This document shows, piece after piece, positions 41,601-51,098 of a stretch of 64,000 nt of DNA (within the stretch, counting starts at the first letter, position 1; each line of letters begins with the position of its first letter). Below the pieces are notes generated by a model that had not been told where the DNA came from, ran no database searches, and worked only from the letters and a program-made list of their open reading frames with translations. Source of the stretch: Lepus europaeus (lineage: Eukaryota > Chordata > Mammalia > Lagomorpha > Leporidae); NCBI RefSeq assembly GCF_033115175.1, contig NC_084850.1, forward strand, positions 20,677,218-20,741,217, in the 5' to 3' direction. The position numbers were made by a program, and so were the translations under genes.

Positions 41601-43550
41601 GTTTGCTCTTAGATGCTGAGTTTTCCCATTCAAACAAAAAGATCTCTTGGGACTTGACAGTGAGCCAGTGAAATTCCTGCAGTAATGAGTACCTCGATTT
41701 TTAATGTAGCTAAATAGGCACGCTCCAACAAGAGAACAGGACATGTATCAAAAGCTGTGCTTTAAATGGATAGCTTCAAATTAACAGTTTAGTCAAAGAA
41801 TTCATCAATGACTTTCCTGAGACTCCAGTAATGGTCATACATTCTTTGGTTCATTTATTCAATGAACTGAGGATGTGGCTTCAGTATGTGTCAAGAAATC
41901 CAATTGCAGTTTAGTTACCTGGGACTCCTAGGGGGAGATGGTGATGGGTCCCTTTGCCCTCAGATAATTTACTGGACCCCTTCATTCTGAATCACTCTTA
42001 GTCATCAGACACAGCCACCACTTCTGAGCTGTGTCATTTGCTACCAGGTACCTGTGCCCAGTGCATATCCCAATGGAATTCTTCCTGGATACATCATATC
42101 AGTGGTTCTAAAATTGCCTTCCCTTCTGATATCTGGCCAGGTCTCACTCACAAAGGCCTGGAGCTGAATTTTCTTTGAATCTAACACAGTGCCAAGGCCT
42201 TGAGCTGCCTTGTAGGTCTCCATTTTGGGCTCAAAAGAGAGAATACAGGACTTGCCCAAGCTTTTCCCAGAGATGGGATTGGAACTGACAAGGCCAGTAT
42301 CTGAAACCTGTGCTCCTATTCACTTCCATAAAGAGCTTCTCTGTGAGAGTGTGAGCAAATGACTGCCCCTTACCTTCTCACCATTACAAAATAAAATGGC
42401 CTTCTTCAGGTAGATTGGTGTGGCAATGGCCCATAAATATGCTATATAATCTGGTAGGTCATAATATTTTACTTCTCAGATCATGCAAGTTTCCTTGGAG
42501 GAATGAGGAATGATGTTGATGACAGGGCAGGGAATCAGAGGTCAAGGTCTTTGTCTCTGGGTATCACAAGCATCCTCTGAGTCCCAAACATGCCTGCTGA
42601 AGTAGCAAATCAGTAGTCATGACTCTAATTGGCCCTAGAAACCTTTGAAACACACTCATGGTAATGACTCCAAAATCATAGCACCTACCACATACCTTGG
42701 CATCCCATGGATTGGAGCTGGATAGGGTGAGGGGAAGGGCTTGAGAGGAAGCAGACTTGGGCCATGCCTGTGTACCACCTGCACATGTATTCACTGTGTA
42801 GGACACTCAGATAACTAGGCCTCAGAAGATCTCTCTGGATCTTGCACAGCCCTCCATTAGCCTACAAAAACATCTGTGACATCTCACCACTAGACGGAGA
42901 GCAACGATTTTGATCTTCAGTTCCAATCAGAAGTTAGCTCCAAGAATATTCATACTCACTTCTTCAATTGCTGGGCAGACTGGTCAGTTATGACAGTGAA
43001 CATTCACATAAATGAGATGTTTAGTTGCAGACAGTGTGACTGTGAGCTCTCATACTCCTCAGGAAAAATGTGGAGCTTCACCATAATGGTCAAGATTCCA
43101 AGTTCATCCCTGGGTCCATCACACCACGCCCGGCGCAGGACTACGGGACCACATCCTGCAGGGACCACATCTTCTGCACCCAGTTCTCATGCCTCTCCAG
43201 GTGTTCACCTAACATCAAGGACAATCTCCCACCTATTGCAGTTGCAAGAAGAAAGTTTGGAAGGCATTCTGCAAGAGGACGGGATTGGGCTGAGTCTAAT
43301 AAACTGGGCATGGTAGATTCTGAAACAGGAAATCATGAAAGTAAGGCTATGGTGTGTAGAAAGACCTCAGGGTTAGACTGGACACAAGGGGTGGGCAGGG
43401 TATGTTAAACAATAGCGGATATGAGCTGAAACCATTCACTTAGCCGACATTTGAAGTTTGGGTGAGAGACCACACGCAAGGCTGGAGAGAGGGGCCAGAC
43501 TGCCTGACAGTCATTTCAGATCACCCAAACACCTTGCGTAAAGGTGGGTC
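38650..43550 (+). other. Large unassigned intergenic block
   Basis: Nearly 5 kb with no young SINE, in contrast to the rest of the window. Scattered open frames on both strands (for example 41037-41312 plus, 42041-42259 and 42564-42806 minus, 42990-43316 plus) have no recognisable likeness. It could be an old ERV or L1 relic read antisense, or unique DNA. Confidence 0.35.
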
Positions 43551-43559
43551 CATAGTCAA

Positions 43560-44100
43560 AGGAACCTGCCACACGACCGGGCTTCTTAGCCCGGATGGAC
43601 CAGCTCGGTCCCCGTAGCCATTATGCAGGGTGACGCGGGAACATGGCGGCCCCTCTGTCCAGAGATCACGGAAGTGTAAGTAGCATTACTCTAACTCTTG
43701 CCTGGGGTGTCGTTGTGATGCTACTGCACCACGTACGCCGTGTGTCCTCACTTCCGTGAGGGATGTGTCCAGGGCATTGCTACGTTCTGGCCAGAGGGGT
43801 CCTTCGCCGCGTCGGGGGCAGCGCTGTGCTTCGGGTTCGACCCGACGGGTCTCAGGATCATTGTGTTCATGTGGACGTTCGTTTTCCGTCTCCTAGCCGG
43901 GATGTTGATGTTTTGCCGAGTGGGGAACTGACCGTGAGCACAGGGATGCTGCAACGGCCGAGGCCCCCTGACCCCGAAGGGCGCTGTGGCCGTTGGCGAG
44001 GGGACCTGCGGTTCTTCTGTTCAATGGGGCAGGCGGGTGACATGAACGTGTGTGTGTGCGTGTGTGTGCGTGTGTGCCTGTGTGTGTCGGCCGATTTGTG
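43560..44100 (+). promoter_or_regulatory. CpG-rich promoter-like block
   Basis: CpG dinucleotides are dense here compared with the surrounding AT-rich DNA. A YY1-type AACATGGCGGC lies at 43641. ETS/GABPA-type CGGAAGTG lies at 43669 and CACTTCCG at about 43751. A (TG)n run at 44048-44092 closes the block. This is the layout of a housekeeping or testis gene promoter; the gene it drives is unknown. Confidence 0.5.
43643..43759 (+). CDS. Possible first exon or 38-codon small ORF
   Basis: The ATG at 43643 follows GAAC and opens MAAPLSRDHGS. Directly after, GTAAGT (43676) is a strong splice-donor match, so 43643-43675 may be the coding end of a first exon. Read through instead, the frame closes at TGA 43757-43759, giving 38 codons with a hydrophobic stretch SITLTLAWGVVVMLL. 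I recognise neither. The ATG is also embedded in the YY1 motif, so it may be only a regulatory site. Confidence 0.3.
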   Translation: MAAPLSRDHGSVSSITLTLAWGVVVMLLHHVRRVSSLP

Positions 44101-44868
44101 AGCTTTCTTCAGAGACCCAAGAGCAAAGTCAGCACACAGAGTGCCGGGGCGGTGGTCTTCTAAGTCTTCACGGCCTTTGGGTGAAGTTCGCGTTTCTGTG
44201 TCAGAATTCACTGTGCAGTCACCGAAGTCCCCTGGTTAAAGTTTGGGGGCAGCCTTCTCTTGCTCCCCGGAGCAGTGCAGTCTGATAATTCCAACGGGAG
44301 CGTGCAGGGGAAGGGGGCTGCTGGGCTCTGGGCTCCTTCACCCCTCACCCTGAGCGGCTTTCCGTCACCAGCGACAGATTTCCGGCTGTGCTCCATCTGT
44401 TGATTGCATACCCATCGTGCTTCAGATGCCTTTTGTACATTTTACAGGAACTACCTGATGCTCATTGCCAGTACCAAATAGTGAAACTAGTGGTGGGTGT
44501 GACCAGAGTTTGTTTGATGTCGCAGAAGGGAATTAAACATCCAGGAACCCCGTTTTCAGATTGAGTCTGCGGTACAATAATGTGGAGTGTGTTAGTATTT
44601 CAGTCTTGTGAATTGCTTAACTTATATATTGGCCATGTCCTGTAATTATTGGTAACTGGAAATAATATTTTTCTGGTGTGACTTGGAAGTGAGTTCTCAC
44701 TGATCTCTTGTTGTTTCTTGTGGTTTGTCCCTTCGTTGCTGTTACCAGCCAAAACCGGCTGCTGTTGTGTAGTCAATATTACATGGTCATCATGATAACA
44801 TTGAGATTATTCCCTCATGCTCTTGATAAAGTGACTTTAAAATTTTAGTGGACTCAAAAAAAATTTAG
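44101..44868 (+). other. Downstream of CpG block, no feature seen
   Basis: GC content falls steadily to AT-rich DNA. No gene recognised. Confidence 0.5.
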
Positions 44869-44869
44869 T

Positions 44870-45113
44870 AGACTCCTCAAATGACCGTAATGATCAGAGC
44901 TGGGCCCATCTGAAGCCAGGAACCAAGAGCTGCTTCCTGGTCTCCCACGTGGATGTTGGGGTCCAAGGACTTGTGCAATCTTCTGCTGCTTTCTTGGTCC
45001 ATAAGCAGAGAGCGGGATCTGAAGGGGAGCAGCTGGGACTTGAACCAGCACCCATAAGGGATGTCAGAACTGCAGGCCAGAGCTTTACCCCATTGATCCA
45101 CAGTGTGGGCTCC
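44870..45113 (-). repeat. Truncated CSINE, antisense
   Basis: Lacks the tail and CT region. Begins at the CCTCAAATGACCGTAATG block and runs to the minus-strand head GAGCCCACACTGTGG. Confidence 0.8.
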
Positions 45114-45218
45114 TTTATATTCTCTTTAAGTGAAAAGTCCATGGACTCTTTTTTTTTTTTTGCTGGAAACTCATATTTGTGCTTCTCACTTTATAAGTAA
45201 TTATGCCAAATTAGTATT

Positions 45219-45506
45219 ATGGGGCAGAAGATTAAGCTGCACTATGTAGTGCCAGCATTCCCTGTGAGCTCAGGTTGAGTCTTCAGTGCTCCACTTCCAA
45301 TCTATCTTCTTCCCTCATAAGATCGTCCAAGTATTTGGGACACTGCCATCCATGTGGGAGAACCAGAAAGAGTTCCAGGCACCTGACTTCAGCCAGACTT
45401 AGTACAGGATTTTGTGGTCATTTGGAGAATGAACCAAGAAATTGAAACACACACTCTCTTTCTCTTTCACTCTGCCTTTCAAATGAATAAAATAATTTTT
45501 TAAAAA
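45219..45506 (+). repeat. Old CSINE, sense
   Basis: Diverged: GGGGCAGAAGATTAAGCTGC, ATTTGGAGAATGAACCAAG and CTTTCAAATGAATAAAATAA mark head, body and tail. Confidence 0.75.
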
Positions 45507-46003
45507 GATAACTAAAATAAATGCTATCATGACTACATCCTTTTCAAATTTTGCTTTGTCTTTGAATTATTATCACCTAGGTATATCATTAGTTAACTGG
45601 TTTATGCCGAACCAGATGTAACTTAATTTATTTGTAGGCACTATCTTTGTGATCTCATTTCTGTCAATTGCTATAGTAATTTTATTTTACATAGCTCCCT
45701 AAAACCATGTACAAGTGGGATCATTAATTTTTATAGGCATGTATTAATTTTACATTTCCTTTATTTTATGTTATTCAACTTTAATCATTGCCTTGAAATC
45801 TATTATTTAGATTAAGACGTTGTATCATCTTTTACATTATTCTAATAACAACCATAATATTTTTTCATTTAGTTCCTCACCATTACCATTTTTCTGTGTG
45901 CTATGTACCTGTAATGTTAGGCATATTCTTTGAATATATGCACATATATTTCTGTGCTTATTAATATTCATACCATATTAATCATTTTTACCTATAGTAA
46001 TCA
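45507..46003 (+). other. Intergenic, no feature seen
   Basis: AT-rich. No recognisable gene or repeat. Confidence 0.5.
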
Positions 46004-46016
46004 AACTGCAATGTGA

Positions 46017-46350
46017 GGGGCTGGCACCTTGGCTCACTGGGGCCGGCACCGTGGCTCTCTTGGTTAATCTTCCACCTGCGGCACCGGCATCCCATATGGG
46101 CTCCGAGTTCTAGTCCAGATTGCTCCTCTTCCAGTCCACCTCTCTGCTGTGGCCTGGGAAAGCAGTGGAGGATGGCCCAGGTGCTTGGGCCCTGCACCCA
46201 CATGGGAGACCAAGAGGAAGCACCTGGCTCCTGGCTTCGGATCAGTGTAGTTCCAGCTGTAGTGGCCATTTGGGGGGTGAACCAACAGAAGGAAGATCTT
46301 TCTCTGTCTCTCTCACTAACTCTATCTGTCAAATAAATAAATAATTAAAA
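46017..46350 (+). repeat. CSINE, sense, with doubled head
   Basis: The 22-bp head GGGGCTGGCACCTTGGCTCA is followed at once by a second head GGGGCCGGCACCGTGGCTCT. Flanks aactgcaatgtga (46004-46016) and aactgctatgtga (46351-46363) enclose both. Confidence 0.9.
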
Positions 46351-46363
46351 AACTGCTATGTGA

Positions 46364-47430
46364 ATCATGAAATTGATGTCCCTTATTTATTTTCTTTTTG
46401 ATTCTGAATTTATCACTGTTGTCTGTGTATATCATTAATAATCTTTTCATGGGTAAACCGTGACCATCCTGATTTGTATTTTTTGTGGGTACATCAATAC
46501 CCTGAGTATTCTTCTAGAATAGCATTTAATTTCTTTTTGTATTTTGTTTTAAACTACATATAGCAAAAATATATGTGTGCAACTGAATTTTTGCCTTTAA
46601 ACTCTGTGATCATATTTTGTATTATTGCATGCTCATCTTATTCAAAATTCTCTTTGAAGTCTGAGTAACTTTGATGTACATGTATTTTTAAATCATGTTG
46701 ATGTCAAAATTTTTTTTATGTCAAAATTTTCAATACGTGATTTTGAAACTCTGGTAATACTGCTTTACAACTTTTCTAGAAATAGCTTGAGCATGTGTAG
46801 ACTGAAGATACTTCAATATTTCTGAATTCTATTGTTATAAGTGATTTAAGAATATTTTACAAAAATATGCTCTGTATCTGTCTGGAACTCTGTTACCAAT
46901 ACTTCTAAGTTATTCCTTTCTATGTTCAATAATAACATAGTATATTACATATTTAAACCAAAAAAAATTTTAGTGGAAATCATTTTACACAGGGAAGTAA
47001 CTAGTGTCCCTCTGAGTGTCATTATTTTTATAATATAATGCGTGATTGATAAAACATATTGGTTTAGTTCTTCATCCATAACCATAAGTTTCCTTATCAA
47101 TAAGAGTTTTGTACACAGTCTTGGTTTATCACTGGAGAACTTCATCAGTATGCTTAGCCCTTGATATTGACGGCAGTCGGTGCTCTGAGCATTCTGCCCT
47201 AGGCTGCATTTAAAATCACTTTGAGATTTTATTGCAATCGAAATTTATGTTTGGTATCGGCTTATTCTATTTAAGGAGGGTCCTGGAACTTTCCAAAGGT
47301 TTACTTTAAGAAGTGTTCCATTATCTTTAACAAACACCATAATAATCTTCCCTAAGTACCATTGTACAACTTGCTTTATGACAGTGCTTGGTTTCAAGAG
47401 GCTGAACACAAAACTTTCTGTTGTGATTTA
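46364..47430 (+). other. Intergenic AT-rich, no feature seen
   Basis: Very AT-rich. A 16-bp direct repeat of the tgatgtcaaaatttt type occurs near 46690-46730. No gene. Confidence 0.45.
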
Positions 47431-47439
47431 TTTTTCCTT

Positions 47440-49240
47440 TGTTTCATTATGAACGTTTTGCTAAGGTTTTAGTCTATGTATATCTTATTTCATAGATCCA
47501 CTGAATATGAAGGAGTCTTTGCAGTATTTCAACATAATAAAGCACATGTTAGTCAACAACCTGAGTGTTTCTTGATGTGTTATGACAGAAAGTCCCAGAA
47601 GTGCTGGTCACGTGACACCTCTGAGTCTATTTTGTGATCATTTGGTATCAAGTGCAATTTTATTTTCCCATAATGCCTATGTGTAGAATATCGCATTATT
47701 CACTTGAGTTCTATCAGTAACGTTTTTCCGCATCTAATATGAAAATCAGGGGCTTTTTCAAATTACAAGGGAAGAAGCTCCCACTGACAAGGACTGTTGT
47801 TCCGTTCACTGAGAGTGAATCCCCTTTGCAGGTTACCTTGCATGGTTTTCTATTTTATTTTAGAATTGTAACTATGCATTTGATATGTAGTTATCTAATT
47901 GAATTTGATCTAGTCTTCCTTCTCATGTATTGTTATCCTATAAAACTATTCAGCAGTTTCTATGTATAAATTTGGAACTGGAGGGATTCAAAATCAAGTG
48001 GATCTGCACAGTAATTTCCAGAACATTCTACTCTGCCCCCATCCTGTACTATGCCTTGCCTGCCCTGTGACTCACAGGTGCTTACTGTGCCATAAGGTCA
48101 AGTGCTGTCATTGTGGTTTAAGAAATAGTCAGTGACTCTGGTTTTTCTTGTGCTTCCATCACATGACACTGAATGGAAACTCAAGGGCACAATCAGATTG
48201 AAGGAAAAGAATTGCTGTTTGGTTCAAAACCCAAAAAATCAGTGACCGTAACTTGACAATTATGTGACAGAGTTTGCTAATGAGCACTCCTCTGGTTGAT
48301 ACTGGATTTTCATTTGATTGTGTGCATGAGCTCATGTTTAATGATTTCATGAGTCTTACATTGATTGAACCTTGCCATTTTCTAAATGCACCTCAGGTGC
48401 ACTGTGTAATGTGTTTGGAGCTGGGTTGGAACACGAGCAGCCAGGACATGAACCGGCGCCCGAATGGAACGCCACCGCCGTTTGCAGAGGCTTAGCATAC
48501 TATGCCTGAGCATTGACCGCAGGAATATAGGTTTTAGAGAGTGGGATACTCATCAGTCTGACCATTGCTAATTTACCAGGAGGATCCCCAGGCTGTAAAC
48601 CATATCTAAAACTGGAATAGAGATGCTTTGTTTAGTTGTCCACTGCCCATCAAATTCCAGATACATACTTGCCACTTGAGACTGAGTTACTCAGATCTGC
48701 ATTTTATTTTATCCAAATATCATTCCAGTAATTTTCTCCTCAAGGACCTGTATCCAATCATATGTGGTTGTTATTTTATTCAGTATTGAAGCATGTCCTG
48801 AAACTGTTGTCACTTTCAGGAGAGTCTCCCTATGTGCAGCAGCATTTCAGATTTCTATGATACTGACCACTGAGAAACTGCCTCAGAGGTGCAGGTGTAT
48901 GGTGGGGGTTCCATGCTCTGTCAGTGTTAGTGTTTGCTGGCATGTGAAGAGCAAGTACCCTGGATATACATTATATTAGAATGGACTAATTTTCCATTAT
49001 CTTCTGCTCCTCAACAAACTATGTTCAATATTAGATGACAGTGACATTACTTAACAAAAGGAATTCTTCATGAAACTTCCAAGTGATGTTGGCTCTTTTC
49101 TGATAGAAAAAGAGTTGAAACCTACTGTGCTACGCAATGCTGACTGCTAAAGCCTAATACATCAAATTGCAGTTGTGTAGTATAGTATGTATTTTGTGAT
49201 CTTTAGTGAACGTATTGATCTTCCTGTGTTGTCCTCAAAA
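47440..49240 (+). repeat. Diverged duplicated segment, copy A
   Basis: Parts match copy B (about 55420-58250) in the same orientation and order. ATCTTATTTCAT...AAAGCACATG at about 47482 matches about 55445. The strong block at 48960-49207 (ACATTATATTAG, TATGTTCAAT, AATGCTGACTGCT, ACATCAAATTGCAGTTGT, TATTTTGTGATCTTTAGTG) matches 58050-58246. Intervening parts are poorly conserved. Confidence 0.6.
48415..48515 (-). repeat. CSINE 5'-end fragment, antisense
   Basis: AGCAGCCAGGACATGAACCG followed by GCAGAGGCTTAGCATACTAT is the antisense first third of a CSINE. Tail absent. Confidence 0.75.
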
Positions 49241-49269
49241 GGAAATAGAACACAATTTCTCATTTTTGA

Positions 49270-49981
49270 AAGATCTATTTATTTATTTATTTTGAAAGGC
49301 AGCCCTATAGAGAAAGAGGGAGACACACACACATACAGAGTGAGAGAGACAGAGAGAGAGAGAGAGAGAAATCGTGCATCTTCTGGTTCATTTCCCCAAA
49401 TGACTGCAAATGACCCATCTGGGCCAGGTGTAGTGGAATGAGAAGGCCATGTGAAGGTGGCCACTGGCAAGCGAGCGTCAGTTAGTCAGGAATGGCTTTG
49501 ATACTGCCTGGCGACAGGCTGTGATTGGATGGCTCTGGAAACTGCCTGGCAACAGGCTGTGATTGGTTGGGGCATAGACCGCCCCTTGACCAGATTGGCT
49601 GGTCTTGGCTATATAAGCTGTTGTATCAACTGTAATAAACGAGTCTGCGGGCTGCTCGCCTCAAGCCTGCTTTCACCCGACTCCCGGGGTCTGTGTGTTG
49701 ACTCCGCGCCTCTTGCCCCCACCACGCTGCTCTTCTCAGAAACGAACCCACTGCAACATTGTGGAGAAATCAACGGCAACAGCCAGGAACATAGAAATCC
49801 ATGTTGGGTCTCTTACATGGGTGTAGGGCCCAATATTTGGGCCACCTTTTGCTGCTTTCCAGGGTGCTTTATCAGGGAGCTGGATTGGAAGTGATGCAGC
49901 CAGGACTTGAACTGGAGTGCTGATATAGGATGCTGACATCACAAGTGGTAGCCTAACCACTGTACCACAAAGCCGGCCCCA
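49270..49981 (-). repeat. CSINE, antisense, split by a solo LTR
   Basis: Left part 49270-49428 (tail, (AC)n/(GA)n and GTTCATTTCCCCAAATGAC); right part 49788-49981 ending in minus-strand head GGGGCCGGCTTTGTGG. Flanks atttttga (49262-49269 and 49982-49989). Confidence 0.85.
49429..49781 (+). mobile_element. Solo LTR (353 bp), class II-type 6-bp TSD
   Basis: TG...CA ends. The host SINE motif gccagg is duplicated at 49423-49428 and 49782-49787. It contains TATATAAG (49610-49617) and AATAAA (49634-49639). A 26-bp element ending in GTGATTGG (inverted CCAAT box) is repeated at 49503-49528 and 49541-49566. No internal viral sequence remains, as after LTR-LTR recombination. Different from the LTRs at 27083. 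Confidence 0.85.
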
Positions 49982-50142
49982 ATTTTTGATAATTTCACGG
50001 TGAAAATAAGGAAATGAAATTCAACGTCTTCCTTAATGACCAAAAATTGCCTGGTGATTCTCACAGAACCCTTATATTTTTTGCAAGTGTGTATTTAATA
50101 TAATTTTATTCAACAAGTGGTACTTCTTTAAAGTTTGGTGTT

Positions 50143-50500
50143 GGGGCTGGTGCTGTGGTGCTGTGGTGCAGTGGGTTGAAGCCTTGGTCTGCAGTGCTGG
50201 CATCCCATATGGGCGCTGGTTCTAGTCCCAGCTACTCCACTTCCGATCCAGCTCTCTGCTGTGGCCTGGGAAAGCGGTAGAAGATGGCCCAAGTCCTTGG
50301 GCCCCTGCACCCAAGTGGGAGACCCAGAGGAAGCTCCTGACTCCTGGTTTGGATCTGCGCAGCTCCGGCCTTTGTGTCCAACTGAGGAGTGAACCATCAG
50401 ATGGAAGACCTTTCTCTCTCTCTCTCTCTCTCTCTCTCACTGCCTCTCCTCTCTGTGTAATTTTGACTTTCAAATAAATAAATAAATCTTTTAAAAAATG
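50143..50500 (+). repeat. CSINE, sense (first insertion at a reused target)
   Basis: Head GGGGCTGGTGCTGTGGTG, with CTGTGGTG doubled, a (CT)n run and an AAATAAATAAATAAATC tail. Flanked by aaagtttggtgtt at 50130-50142 and 50501-50513. Confidence 0.95.
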
Positions 50501-50516
50501 AAAGTTTGGTGTTATT

Positions 50517-50829
50517 GGGGCCGGCGCTGTGGTGCAGCAGGTTAAAGCCCCAGCCTGCAGCACTGGCATCCCATATGGGTGCCGGTTGGAATCCTGGCTG
50601 CTCCACTACTGATCCAGCTCTCTGCTATGGCCTGGGAAAGAAATAGAACATGGGCCAAGTCCTTGGGCCCCTGAACCAATGTGAGACACCGGGAAAAAGT
50701 TCCTGGCTCCTAGTTTTGGATCAGCTCATCTCTGGCTGTTGCGGTCATCTGGAGAGTGAACCAGCGGATGGAAGACCTCTCACTCTCTCTCTGGCTCTAC
50801 CTCTCTCTTTGTGACTCTGACTTTTAAAT
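50517..50829 (+). repeat. CSINE part of the chimera
   Basis: Complete head GGGGCCGGCGCTGTGGTGC and body. Its tail stops after one AAATAAAT unit, with no CTTT/A-run, and passes straight into GC-rich CAPN7 leader. Confidence 0.9.
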
Positions 50830-51098
50830 AAATGCCTGCGCACTGCGGCCGGTGGGCGGGGCGAGGGGCGCCGCGACCGATGAGTGGGGATTTTCCGCTG
50901 ACGGCGAACCGGGCCTGGAGCCAGGCTGCGTCGAGGCAGTGGGCGGCGCGGCGGGTCGCGGTCGGGAAAGCCTGCACCCCGCGGCCCGCGGGCCGACGCG
51001 GCCCTGGAGCCCCGGCCCCGTGGTTGCGGGGGACGCCGTGGCTGGCCGGGCAGCGCCGCGCGTCAGGGCCCCGCCCGGGCCGGCGCGGCCTGGGCGCC

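Noticed and set aside
43070-43408. 112-codon frame near the CpG block, possible exon
   Set aside because: No start context, splice pair or recognisable likeness. Kept only as part of the unassigned block.
50517-50829. Independent older SINE that happens to lie next to the CAPN7 copy
   Set aside because: There is no target repeat or A-run at its 3' side, and the only matching repeats lie at the SINE head and after the CAPN7 poly(A), so a single event is simpler.
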